From positions 1 to 60,220 of the forward strand of contig JAEYRN010000041.1 in the NCBI GenBank assembly GCA_023435565.1: DNA of 60,220 nucleotides, read 5' to 3'. Position 1 is the first letter of the stretch. Each line of letters begins with the position of its first letter. The stretch comes from Bacillota bacterium (GTDB taxonomy: Bacteria > Bacillota > UBA4882 > UBA8346). The notes under the pieces are model-generated. The model was not told the DNA's origin. It searched no databases and saw nothing but the letters and a program-made list of their open reading frames with translations. Below are positions 6,131 through 15,056 of the stretch, piece after piece. Both the position numbers and the translations under genes were made by a program.

Positions 6131-8644
6131 TCACTCAACTCCCCGAAAATAATGGCCTTTAGTAATACCCCGTCCTGTTATTTTTCGAAATTGCTCAATG
6201 ACTTTTTCATCATTGGTTTGCCCTTTACCGGATAACTTCTGTTTATAGTTAGCAACAAAAAAGGCAATCGCTTCCGCTTGAAAAGTTTTAAGCTCAAGAC
6301 GCATGGTTAACGGCAGTTGGGCCAAACGTTCCAAATCTGGATAAAGACAATGATCAACACTATTTAATAGGTGCATCCGACAAAATTGGTCGGTATAAAT
6401 CGGAAAATCCATTTGCATCCGGTCTTTAAGATAATAACGGCCATTCCGGCAATATCCATGACAATTTTCATTTTCCTTCCCCACTAACGAGCCGATTGGG
6501 CAATACTCTGAAATCATTAGTTCCAAAGGACCTTGAATCAAACATTCCAAAGCCGGATCAATATCGTAAATAGTACTAACCAATGCTGAAATTTGAGCCA
6601 GCGAAAGTTCCGGAGATAGGGTAACCTGTTTGACGCGCTGACCTATCGAAAAATCAAATGACCATTGATTGAAAAAATTAAGCGTATAATTAAGGTAAAG
6701 TGGCTGATTGCTTTCGGAAAGCGCTAATTCTAAGGAGCCCAGATCCGAAACCATAATTCCGTCATTTTTGCTTTTTAAAACATTATCAAAGTATGAAATC
6801 CATTCGGATTTTTGTCCTTCCCGGTTGATCCGGGGCAATCCGACTACTAGTTTGGCTCCTTTAACATGAGTGGCATCATAAGCCTGAGATAAAGCTCCCT
6901 TATCCCAATGAAAACCAGTCAATTCATCGCCGCCCACATAAACCAAGTTGGCCCCATTATTAACTGCTGCAAAAACTCCGGGTAAGTCGGCAACCCAGAC
7001 ACTAAGATATAGTTTGGTTTCTTTTTTGGTATTTGCTTTAGTCCTGGAGAAATCAAAACTTGGTTCTACCCTTTTTCGACGATATGGATTCAGCAACTTC
7101 TCGGATAAAGACTCAATGGCTTTGCGGCGCAGATCATTTAATTCACTCAAAGGTAGCATCAAATTACTATCCAGCTTATTTTCGACTTCGGACAAACGAA
7201 AAGCGGTATTCCCCAATCTCCCCAATTGTTCTCGAATTACGTTAGTAGTTAAGGGACGGTTTCGTGCTTCTTGTAAAAAGATCGTACTTTTCACTATACT
7301 CTGGTTTCCGGCACGGTCTTCAAATATTAATTCAAGAGGTGAACCATTGCTTCCGGCAATTATTGCTTTACAAGGAATCTTTAAACTAGGATTCTCCGGG
7401 TCTAGCGCTAGCTTGGTTTCGTTCCGCAAACGGGCGCTGGCGATTTTGAAAACTCGGTCACCCGGGTAGGCCTTACCTTCAACATTAAAAGTAACTATTT
7501 CTCCCGGTTTTGCTGAGTAAAGAACATTTCCGGTTTGGTCATGCATTAGGTCGATGGTGGCGGAAGCTCTACCACCCTTACTTACCCAAACCTCCACCAT
7601 ATCGCCATTGGCCAAATCCGTTTCCAAGCGCATTGAAATCATACCAGTCCTTGGTTCGACGCCGGTGATTCTCCCTAGAAATACGCCACGGTTATTAGGT
7701 CTGGTAATGCTGATGATTTCCCGATTCCTGTTTCCTCCAAAGTAGCCGGTGGTAAAACCACGGTTGAAAGTCTCACTTAATTCTCTAATCTCCTGTGGTT
7801 CAATCCGATAATCCTCCGGTTTTTCCATATATCTATCAAGCAGCTGCCGGTAAATTTTTACTACCGTATACACATATTCCGGCCGTTTCATTCGTCCCTC
7901 AATTTTCAAAGAACTTACCCCAGCTTGATACAAGTCGGGAATTAATTCGGCCAATGCCAGATCTTTCGGAGAGAGCAAAAATGTCCCCTTTGTTTTAATC
8001 GGTTCTTTACCCCGAAAAAGCTGATATTCCAAACGGCAAGGTTGGGCGCATCTGCCCCGATTACCGCTTCTTCCTCCAATCATGCTGCTCATTAAACATT
8101 GCCCGGAATAACAGATACAAAGGGCTCCATGAACAAATACTTCAACATCCAAGCCACTCTCTTCTTTAATGGATTGGACCTCGCTCTTGGTCAATTCTCT
8201 AGCTAAAACCACCCGTTTAATTCCTAGCTTTTTAAGGAATAATGCTCCTGCCGTGTTATGAATTGTCATTTGAGTACTGGCATGTAGTTCCAACTCAGGA
8301 AGATATTTTCGGGCTAGCCGAATCAAACCCAAATCTTGAACGATTACCGCATCAACGCCTATATTATATAGACCTGCCAAAAAACGGATTGCTTCAGGCA
8401 TTTCCATAGCACTAATAAGGGTATTAACGGTCACATAAATCTTTTTCCCGTGAAGATGGAGTAATTCAGTAGCCTGTTTAAGTCGGTCAAGATCGAAGTT
8501 TGAAGCATACTGGCGGGCGCTGAACGCTTTCCCTCCAAGATAGACAGAGTCGGCCCCGGCGGCCAAAGCAGCCAACAAAGCCTCCCAGTCTCCGGCAGGA
8601 GCTAATAATTCAATTTTTTGAGCAGATTTGGTATGAACCATCAT
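6131..8644 (-). CDS. Peptidase U32 family protein, long two-barrel form
   Basis: A U32-family protein, whose members include RlhA (23S rRNA C2501 hydroxylation) and collagenase-like proteins. The N-terminal TIM-barrel domain (~10-330) carries the family block VFVHGALCICYSGQC (~168-182) and the downstream NRGRCAQPCR cysteines. A middle region (~330-560) corresponds to the DUF3656-type insert. The C-terminal ~560-800 looks like a second, eroded U32 barrel with its own cysteines (SEYCPIGSLVG, ENCHGYCR). At 837 residues it is longer than E. coli RlhA (about 650). It ends a minus-strand run that begins near zapA, a common neighbourhood. The substrate here is unknown; RNA modification is more likely than proteolysis. 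Confidence 0.88.
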   Translation of the reverse strand: MMVHTKSAQKIELLAPAGDWEALLAALAAGADSVYLGGKAFSARQYASNFDLDRLKQATELLHLHGKKIYVTVNTLISAMEMPEAIRFLAGLYNIGVDAVIVQDLGLIRLARKYLPELELHASTQMTIHNTAGALFLKKLGIKRVVLARELTKSEVQSIKEESGLDVEVFVHGALCICYSGQCLMSSMIGGRSGNRGRCAQPCRLEYQLFRGKEPIKTKGTFLLSPKDLALAELIPDLYQAGVSSLKIEGRMKRPEYVYTVVKIYRQLLDRYMEKPEDYRIEPQEIRELSETFNRGFTTGYFGGNRNREIISITRPNNRGVFLGRITGVEPRTGMISMRLETDLANGDMVEVWVSKGGRASATIDLMHDQTGNVLYSAKPGEIVTFNVEGKAYPGDRVFKIASARLRNETKLALDPENPSLKIPCKAIIAGSNGSPLELIFEDRAGNQSIVKSTIFLQEARNRPLTTNVIREQLGRLGNTAFRLSEVENKLDSNLMLPLSELNDLRRKAIESLSEKLLNPYRRKRVEPSFDFSRTKANTKKETKLYLSVWVADLPGVFAAVNNGANLVYVGGDELTGFHWDKGALSQAYDATHVKGAKLVVGLPRINREGQKSEWISYFDNVLKSKNDGIMVSDLGSLELALSESNQPLYLNYTLNFFNQWSFDFSIGQRVKQVTLSPELSLAQISALVSTIYDIDPALECLIQGPLELMISEYCPIGSLVGKENENCHGYCRNGRYYLKDRMQMDFPIYTDQFCRMHLLNSVDHCLYPDLERLAQLPLTMRLELKTFQAEAIAFFVANYKQKLSGKGQTNDEKVIEQFRKITGRGITKGHYFRGVE

Positions 8645-8661
8645 TAAACGAATCCTAATAA

Positions 8662-9564
8662 TTAATTTTTCAATAAATTTATAATAGCCGGGTAAACATC
8701 AGTTAATGAGGATGCTTTGTTAAACACTTCGACTCCCGGCCCAAAAACGATTAGCGGTACTGAATTAAGTGTATGGGTTTTAATCGACAAATCTTCAATA
8801 TTCCCATGGTCGCTGGTAATGATTAAAGTAAAATCCGCAGGCATTTCGGCAACAACAGTAGCTATCAGCCGATCCAACCGGTTCAGTAATACCAAAGCCA
8901 ATTCCCAATCTTGGGCATGGCCACAACGATCGGTTTGAAAATACTCAAAAAGTGTAAAATCGTTTAACTTAGCTTGTCGGACCAGGTTAACGCCGGCTAT
9001 CTCCGGAGTTATTAATGGAACCGGGTAATTTTTTTGGCGTAATTGTTCATTGATTAAATCCTGATATACAGCATATCCTCGGTTTAAATCTTCAACCATC
9101 AGTAATTGGCAGCTACCTGCCAAAGCTGCTGTGGTACTTGCCGAATACCGCCAGCGTACTTGCCTGACAGATTCAAAGTATTCTTTAGTAAAGGTATTGG
9201 CAAAAACTGCTTTTTTTCCGGTTTCGTTAATTTGTTTAAAAATGCTATACTTCTCTAAAATCTCCCGTAAGGCCTTGGTAGGGAATCCGTTAATATGCCG
9301 CCCGGTTAACAGGGCGGCATTAATACCGGTAAAAAGTGCGGTTTGTCCGGTAGCGCTTTGAGGGATTCCAGATACTCCCAATCTAGCGTCGATAGCTTTG
9401 ACAATCAAATTAGATTTGAAGATGCCATTACCAATGGTTTTTTCAGTCACAGTCCCCTGCAAATTTTCTTGCAAAAATGGCAGGTACGCTTTTGATAACG
9501 GGTTATTCTCGGGATTATCCGGACCAATTCCTAAACCGTCGATAAAAATCATCACAACCGGCAA
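8662..9564 (-). CDS. Alkaline-phosphatase-superfamily metalloenzyme
   Basis: A 300-residue member of the metalloenzyme superfamily that includes cofactor-independent phosphoglycerate mutase and phosphopentomutase. The N-terminal metal site IFIDGLGIG (~6-14), the nucleophile region SATGQTALFTG (~68-78), FQTDRCGHAQD (~208-218) and the C-terminal TSDHGNIED (~249-257) are present. It is too short for a complete iPGM, lacking the phosphotransferase insert, so it is probably a phosphatase or nuclease-like hydrolase of unknown substrate. Translation starts at TTG 9564 with AAGGAGAG upstream. It lies between the DUF421 gene and the U32 gene with only short gaps, consistent with one operon. Confidence 0.8.
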   Translation of the reverse strand: MPVVMIFIDGLGIGPDNPENNPLSKAYLPFLQENLQGTVTEKTIGNGIFKSNLIVKAIDARLGVSGIPQSATGQTALFTGINAALLTGRHINGFPTKALREILEKYSIFKQINETGKKAVFANTFTKEYFESVRQVRWRYSASTTAALAGSCQLLMVEDLNRGYAVYQDLINEQLRQKNYPVPLITPEIAGVNLVRQAKLNDFTLFEYFQTDRCGHAQDWELALVLLNRLDRLIATVVAEMPADFTLIITSDHGNIEDLSIKTHTLNSVPLIVFGPGVEVFNKASSLTDVYPAIINLLKN

Positions 9565-9566
9565 TT

Positions 9567-10118
9567 TTAACTCTCCTTAGGTATCAACGCTTGCTTTAAC
9601 TCGGCTAGTTCATGTTGAATGGCTGTTAATTCATTCAGTAGTTGCCGATTGGCGTCAGTTTCCCGTTCGTCATCTTTAACAATAACACTGATCTTGCCGC
9701 AGGCCTCCAATACAGCTTTCGATACTTGTGAAATGCTTACTACACCCTGTTGGCGTAATTCTTGACGCAAGTCCGAATAAGAAATATGTTCCTTAGCCAG
9801 ATTTTCTTCCAACATAATACCGTCATTTACCAATAAAGTCGGTTTGCCTTCCAGAAGCTCCGCCATTAATTTGGAACGATATGAAAGCATCGAAAGGAGT
9901 ATCTCAAGTCCACCCAAAACCAATAAGATTAAAACACCTTTAATAAATGAAACTTGTTGTTCCAATCCAACAACTATTATGACGTCACCAATTCCCGCCA
10001 TGATTACCAGATCAAAGAGGCTCAATTGCCCAAGAGCCCTTTTACCCATAAATCTGACGATTATTAAAGCTACAATATAAATGGAAATAAATCTGCCAAG
10101 AATGTATATAATGTTCAT
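9567..10118 (-). CDS. DUF421/YetF-like membrane protein
   Basis: About 183 residues with three N-terminal membrane helices (~3-22, 35-52, 57-77) followed by the conserved DUF421 cytoplasmic region (RSKLMAELLEGKPTLLVNDG, ~79-98; SYSDLRQELRQQGV, ~112-125) and a coiled, acidic tail (~150-180). The ATG at 10118 follows AGGAGCGG and starts the typical membrane sequence; an in-frame start at 10172 lies too far upstream. YetF-family proteins are linked to spore and membrane functions in bacilli, but no biochemical role is established. It lies between the CvpA fusion and the phosphatase-like gene. Confidence 0.8.
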   Translation of the reverse strand: MNIIYILGRFISIYIVALIIVRFMGKRALGQLSLFDLVIMAGIGDVIIVVGLEQQVSFIKGVLILLVLGGLEILLSMLSYRSKLMAELLEGKPTLLVNDGIMLEENLAKEHISYSDLRQELRQQGVVSISQVSKAVLEACGKISVIVKDDERETDANRQLLNELTAIQHELAELKQALIPKES

Positions 10119-10209
10119 TAAACCGCTCCTGATTAATTCATTACAACTATCAGTTTTTCCTTCGCTAATCAATTTATTGCTAAAAAATCAGAAAGCGGTT
10201 GATATGTTT

Positions 10210-11022
10210 TCATTGACTTCTTCCGCAGACGGGGCATTTTCCATTAACAGTAGTTGGTTCCGGATTGGGCCAGATTTTACAATCGGTAAGCCCCACCGCT
10301 CCCAGTCGTTCATAAGGACATACCCCATGGGTTGCATGATAACCTTCAAAAGTCAAGCAACCGTCGCTGGTCCGATGGCATTTAGGGCAATAATACTGTG
10401 GGTGTACTGTTAAACCTTTTCTATGTATTCCCCGATATTCGACTTTTGAGCCACAAACAATACAAGTAGCCTTGTCCAAATTTCCGGGAGTTATTTTTCG
10501 CATCTGTAAACCTTCCGGGGATACAACCAACCGTGGTAAATTTGAAGGAAGGGATTTATTTTGAATCACGTAAAATAGCGGCGCTAAACGTAATAAGTCA
10601 TTGGCAAAACTGGAGTCTTCAATTTGCTCGGTAACAAAACCAAAAGGTAAACTAACAAGAATTAACAGAATCATTATTAAAATTACCGCAGCCTTCAAAC
10701 CACCTAAAATTGCGCCTATACTGCAGTCAAATAGGGCCACCGGTTCGTCTTTACTATGTTCCCTCCAACGTTTCCCGATAAAACTAACGGAACCGCTGAG
10801 TAAAACAATGATCAAAATGAATCCCAACATATTGGCAAAGGGTTCCGATAAACGGAATAAACTTGCCATATAAGATCCAACCCGTTGATAAAAGTAAAAT
10901 GCGACAATTAAGGCTACAACACTTCCCAGTAAATCAAGAAATTGTTGTAAAAAACCTCTCCGATACCCTCGAATGACAAAGAAAAAAAAGATCCCGGCAA
11001 TTAACCAATCCAACCAAGTCAA
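10210..11022 (-). CDS. CvpA-family membrane protein fused to a C-terminal zinc ribbon
   Basis: The N-terminal ~165 residues are a CvpA/YshB-type domain with four membrane helices (WLIAGIFFFFVIRGYRRG opening, helices near 5-20, 28-48, 65-82, 105-128). The remaining ~100 residues are soluble and cysteine-rich: CIVCG (~187), CPKCH (~213), a CL...H...CPYE stretch (~222-236) and CPVCG (~264). These look like two or three zinc-binding sites, unusual because CvpA proteins normally end after the membrane part. TTG start at 11022 after GGGAGGT. Directly downstream of zapA, as CvpA genes often are. The role of CvpA is not settled; the zinc part may bind nucleic acid or protein. Confidence 0.8.
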   Translation of the reverse strand: MTWLDWLIAGIFFFFVIRGYRRGFLQQFLDLLGSVVALIVAFYFYQRVGSYMASLFRLSEPFANMLGFILIIVLLSGSVSFIGKRWREHSKDEPVALFDCSIGAILGGLKAAVILIMILLILVSLPFGFVTEQIEDSSFANDLLRLAPLFYVIQNKSLPSNLPRLVVSPEGLQMRKITPGNLDKATCIVCGSKVEYRGIHRKGLTVHPQYYCPKCHRTSDGCLTFEGYHATHGVCPYERLGAVGLTDCKIWPNPEPTTVNGKCPVCGRSQ

Positions 11023-11045
11023 CCGAATACCTCCCGATCAAAAAA

Positions 11046-11312
11046 CTACTTGGACTCTTTTAGTAAGTCATCCAGATATTGATATTCTTTCCTTAATTTA
11101 TAGAGTTCATCCGCAATTTTTAAGGCTGCTAATACGGCGACTTGACATTTATTCAATTTATTCTGGTTATCACCTATCCCGTCAATAATTCCTTCTACAT
11201 AAGATACGATCCGCTCCACATACTCCTGAGTATCGGTACCACGGATTACATATTCGTCCCCCATGATTTTTACAAGAAACTTTTTTTCTTCAACCTCTTT
11301 CCGTTCAATCAT
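11046..11312 (-). CDS. zapA: Cell division protein ZapA
   Basis: An 88-residue FtsZ-bundling protein of the divisome. The beta-hairpin start (FLVKIMGDEYVIRG, ~12-25), the helix with YVERIVSYVEG (~31-41) and the C-terminal coiled coil (~60-86) match ZapA. ATG at 11312. The order pheT ... zapA-cvpA is frequent in Bacillota, though here an extra membrane-protein gene and its terminator lie between pheT and zapA. Confidence 0.92.
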   Translation of the reverse strand: MIERKEVEEKKFLVKIMGDEYVIRGTDTQEYVERIVSYVEGIIDGIGDNQNKLNKCQVAVLAALKIADELYKLRKEYQYLDDLLKESK

Positions 11313-11381
11313 CAGCTAACTCCAAATATAGATTTTCACCTTATTCACAATCACTATAGGGTAGAATTAGCGATAAAAATA

Positions 11382-11408
11382 AAAACTCCTTCATTTTTTG
11401 AAGGAGTT
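11382..11408 (-). terminator. Terminator of the 11.4-12.3 kb gene
   Basis: AACTCCTTCA and TGAAGGAGTT form a perfect 10-bp stem with a short A-rich loop, followed on the minus strand by TTTATTTTTATC. The stem overlaps the stop codon of the preceding gene, so zapA must be transcribed from a promoter of its own or by read-through. Confidence 0.85.
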
Positions 11409-12276
11409 ATACCTCAATCACTCTTCCGAGAAAATAAGGTAAGCTTAAGATTAGGACGCTAAATACGATATAAAAGAGCAACGGTTTTAACAAAAATACC
11501 GGGCGTTGTAGTTCTTTTAAGTAATTTCGAATTAAAGTTAAATATTGAAACCAGGCAGTCCTTTGGGGTAATTCCGGATCATCTTTTACTGATCTCCAAT
11601 CAAGTTGCACGACTAATTCACCGTCGATAACAGCTAGATCGCTGCCGATCCATATTTTAATCTTTGTAAATAATAATCCGTATAACAAAAATCCACAACC
11701 AAACAAGGGTGTTAAAAGCAGGTAACTATAGAACAAGGCATCAACTATAAAAAAGCTGACCAGATAATAAAAGCAAAGTCCAATTAATATGGTTAACCAA
11801 ATTCCCAATCTGATTAAGTCATTTTCTATTCTAGCCCAAATTTCAATGAATACCGCATAATTAATTCTAGGAATATCTTTCCAAAAAATGATAATGGTCC
11901 TAACGGTTTCGGCTATTTCTTTAATAATAAAAGCCCAAATGATGCTATCTGTTATAATCAAAAGACTATAACCAACATCCACTGTGCTGGTCAACTTGTG
12001 GAAAACAGACCATCCCACCAAAAAAAGACTGAGCGGAAAAAACCAAAGGTTGTTACGACCTAAGCGATATTTGGCGAAAAGCAAAAATCGTCCCCCATAA
12101 ACAACGGCAGGCAAAAGGATTTTAAATTTTAACAAGGCGTTTATTTCAAAATAACCGTTTTGACTTTCGTAACTATTGGTTTTAATAGTCACCAATGACC
12201 ATATAATCGTTATTAACAAGTATACTATACAACTAGAGATTAATTTGAATTTAGGTCGGTATTGCTTTTGCCCCAC
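11407..12276 (-). CDS. Unknown multi-pass membrane protein
   Basis: 289 residues with roughly seven hydrophobic segments (about 13-30, 45-60, 75-95, 100-125, 155-178, 182-205, 262-284). I do not recognise the family. A hydrophilic loop (~207-260) holds WIGSDLAVIDGELVVQLDW and an arginine/glutamine-rich stretch. Translation starts at GTG 12276, with GGAGGG a few bases upstream. It lies between pheT (upstream, with its own terminator) and zapA, and ends in its own terminator, so it seems to be a single-gene unit inserted in an otherwise conserved neighbourhood. Membrane location is inferred; function unknown. Confidence 0.75.
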   Translation of the reverse strand: MGQKQYRPKFKLISSCIVYLLITIIWSLVTIKTNSYESQNGYFEINALLKFKILLPAVVYGGRFLLFAKYRLGRNNLWFFPLSLFLVGWSVFHKLTSTVDVGYSLLIITDSIIWAFIIKEIAETVRTIIIFWKDIPRINYAVFIEIWARIENDLIRLGIWLTILIGLCFYYLVSFFIVDALFYSYLLLTPLFGCGFLLYGLLFTKIKIWIGSDLAVIDGELVVQLDWRSVKDDPELPQRTAWFQYLTLIRNYLKELQRPVFLLKPLLFYIVFSVLILSLPYFLGRVIEV

Positions 12277-12461
12277 CTAAAACCCTCCCCTGATTTTGAA
12301 TAACTCAATAAATATTAATATATATGCAAATTGATTTGGACTTGATGCAAACTTTTCGTGGTTAATAGAGACAATATATTTAGAGGTTTAATCACGACTA
12401 TCCACATAGAAGTGGTTTTACTAACAAGATGCGTGCTTTTGTTCGCTTCGTTTCAATAAAA

Positions 12462-12498
12462 AAAAGGGACAAAACCCTTTCGGTTTTATCCCTTTTAG
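12462..12498 (-). terminator. Terminator after pheT
   Basis: On the minus strand AAGGGATAAAACC-GAAAG-GGTTTTGTCCCTT is a near-perfect 13-bp stem followed by TTTTTTTATT. It ends the pheS-pheT operon. The stretch 12277-12461 upstream of the next gene shows no further feature to me. Confidence 0.9.
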
Positions 12499-12526
12499 TG
12501 ATTTGACAAAATGAATTAACGATTAC

Positions 12527-14926
12527 TCATCCCCTAACAGCCGCCCCAAATTCAGCATTCAATTTCTGAAGCAATTTAGCCTGTATTTCATTTACTTCGA
12601 AATCATTTAAGGTTTTTTCCTTTGAACGGTAGGTAATGCTAAAGGCCAAACTGCGTTGTCCCGGACCAACTTGTTCTCCTTGATAAACATCGAATAATTC
12701 GACCCGTTCCGCCAGATCTCCACTGACTTCTTTAAGCTTGGCTATTATCTGCTGGGCTTCAATTTTATTAGATAAAACCAAAGCCAAGTCTCTTTGAACA
12801 GCCGGAAATTTTGGCAGAGGCTCAAAAGATATATCAGCTTGACTCAATTCTGCTAAAATAGAAAGATTCAATTCAATTAAATACACCTTTTTCGCCAAGT
12901 CATAACGTTTTAAAACATCAGGATGGACCTGCCCCAAATAGCCGATATTTCTACCATTCAACAGCACTTCGGCGCTCTGTCCCGGATGAAGAAAAGGACG
13001 GTTGGAGCGGTTATATTGAGGTTGGGGTAAACCAAACCGTTCCCAAATCATTTCCAATATTCCTTTTAGATCATAAAAATCATATTCATCTTTGACTTGA
13101 TTCCAACTTATTTCGTTCTTACGTCCGGTTAAGCCTATTCCTAGATAAAGGGGTTCATCGGGTAATTCATTCCCTGAAGGCAAGTATACCCGGCCAATTT
13201 CATAAAATGCCACGTCGGTCTGGCGCCGGTTGGCGTTAAAGGCGATTGCCGACAATAATCCGTGGGTTAAACCGGTACGCATTACAGCTTGTTCTTCGCT
13301 TAATGGCATCATTAATTCGACCATCTTCCTTAAAGGATCACTTTGAGAAAGGCCTAGTTGGTCGGGTACATTTTTCGAATAAAAACTATAAGTCATAACT
13401 TCCGAAATGCCGGCGCCTTGTAAAATTCTACGGCAATCCTGTTGAAACTTTTGAAATGGAGTCCGTTCCCCTAATTGTTCGCTTTCAGGAATTGAAACAG
13501 CAATTTTATCATAGCCATGCAATCTGGCGACTTCTTCAGCCAAATCAGCCATATGGGTAACATCCCGCCGAAAAGTCGGAACTTTTACCTCAATCTGATC
13601 GTCGGTTGAATTTACTTCAAAACAAACCCTCGACAGGTATCCGCAAATCTCTTCCTTGCTCAAATTGGTGCCCAGCAAATAATTGATACGATTACTGGTA
13701 ATATTAATCGTTACCGGCATAATTGGGGTTGGATATTCATCCCGATAACCGCGGGCAACTTTGCCGCAACTTAATGTTTCAATTAACTGAGCGGCACGGT
13801 TTAGAGCATTTAAGGTGTTATTGGGATCAATTCCCCGTTCAAAACGGACTGAGGCTTCGGTCCGCATCTCAAGCATTTTCGCAGTCTTTCGGATACTACT
13901 CGGATTAAAATAAGCTGCTTCCAGAAGCAAGTTAACGGTTTTTTCGGATACTTCGCTGGATTGACCACCCATCACTCCTGCGACGCATAAAGCTCCACTA
14001 GGGTCGGCAATCAACAAATTATCCTGATCGAACTGACGCTCCACATCATCCAAAGTAATTAACTTCTCGTTTTTTTGGGCGCGCCTAATAATAACCTCTC
14101 CTCCTGAAATGCGATCCAAATCAAACGCATGTAACGGTTGGTTATACTCCAACATTACATAGTTGGTAATGTCAACTATGTTATTAATCGGGCGTACACC
14201 AGCCGCTTTTAAGCGTCGTTGCATCCAAGCCGGGGAAGGACCAATTCTAATATCTACTACTACTCGAGCGGCATAACGCTGGCAAAGATCGGTATCCTTG
14301 ATTTTGACTCCGATTAATTCTTGGATTGACGGACCTTCTTCTTTCAAAACCGGATCTGGGACATTGAAAGAAACATCTAGTATTGCTGCAACTTCACGGG
14401 CCACATTAATCATTCCCAAACAATCGGAACGATTGGCGGTTAATTCCAGCACCAATACACGATCATTACTGCCCAAAGCTTCGGCTACGGAAATCCCCGG
14501 CTCAAGAGGAGTATCAAAAACCCAAATTCCGGTCGATTCTTTTTCCAAGCCCAGTTCCGCTCCGGAACACATCATGCCTTCGGAGACGGTTCCTTTAAAA
14601 TTCACATCACTAATCGCCTTCCCATCCGGGAAAACGGCGCCCGATAAAACTAAGGGTACTATATCGCCGGGTTTTAAATTTTTAGCCGCTGTAATCACTT
14701 GCTTTTTACCGAAACTACCGGTATCAAGTTGGGCTACTAACAAATTATCGGCTTGAGCATGTTTTTCCAAGGAAAGTACTTTAGCTACCACCATCTTTTG
14801 ATACGGAGCAGCCATATCTTCAATTTCTTCCACCGCAATACCCGACATTGTCATCTTCTCTGCCAGTTCTTCGATGGGTAAATCAATTTTTAAATATTCT
14901 TGCAACCACTCATATGAAACCCGCAT
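12527..14926 (-). CDS. pheT: Phenylalanine--tRNA ligase beta subunit
   Basis: Large subunit of the alpha2-beta2 synthetase that charges tRNA-Phe. The 799 residues match the family. In order: an N-terminal helix-hairpin (MRVSYEWLQEYL), the tRNA-binding OB fold (~40-150, CSGAELGLE), the B3/4 editing domain (~210-385, with NIVDITNYVMLEYNQPLHAFD), the B5 domain (~405-475), the catalytic-like core (~490-690) and the C-terminal anticodon-binding ferredoxin-like domain (~705-799, FPAVQRDLALVL). ATG at 14926. It follows pheS in one transcription unit controlled by the T-box leader, with a 130-base gap between the genes. Confidence 0.98.
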   Translation of the reverse strand: MRVSYEWLQEYLKIDLPIEELAEKMTMSGIAVEEIEDMAAPYQKMVVAKVLSLEKHAQADNLLVAQLDTGSFGKKQVITAAKNLKPGDIVPLVLSGAVFPDGKAISDVNFKGTVSEGMMCSGAELGLEKESTGIWVFDTPLEPGISVAEALGSNDRVLVLELTANRSDCLGMINVAREVAAILDVSFNVPDPVLKEEGPSIQELIGVKIKDTDLCQRYAARVVVDIRIGPSPAWMQRRLKAAGVRPINNIVDITNYVMLEYNQPLHAFDLDRISGGEVIIRRAQKNEKLITLDDVERQFDQDNLLIADPSGALCVAGVMGGQSSEVSEKTVNLLLEAAYFNPSSIRKTAKMLEMRTEASVRFERGIDPNNTLNALNRAAQLIETLSCGKVARGYRDEYPTPIMPVTINITSNRINYLLGTNLSKEEICGYLSRVCFEVNSTDDQIEVKVPTFRRDVTHMADLAEEVARLHGYDKIAVSIPESEQLGERTPFQKFQQDCRRILQGAGISEVMTYSFYSKNVPDQLGLSQSDPLRKMVELMMPLSEEQAVMRTGLTHGLLSAIAFNANRRQTDVAFYEIGRVYLPSGNELPDEPLYLGIGLTGRKNEISWNQVKDEYDFYDLKGILEMIWERFGLPQPQYNRSNRPFLHPGQSAEVLLNGRNIGYLGQVHPDVLKRYDLAKKVYLIELNLSILAELSQADISFEPLPKFPAVQRDLALVLSNKIEAQQIIAKLKEVSGDLAERVELFDVYQGEQVGPGQRSLAFSITYRSKEKTLNDFEVNEIQAKLLQKLNAEFGAAVRG

Positions 14927-15056
14927 TTAATTATCTCCTCCATCCAACCTAGATACCATGTTATTGAAGCTTTTCCGATCCACATCAGCTCCATTATACT
15001 TATTGTTATTCCTTATAATAAAAAGAGCTCATAAGTAGCCGATATGAACGAAATAT

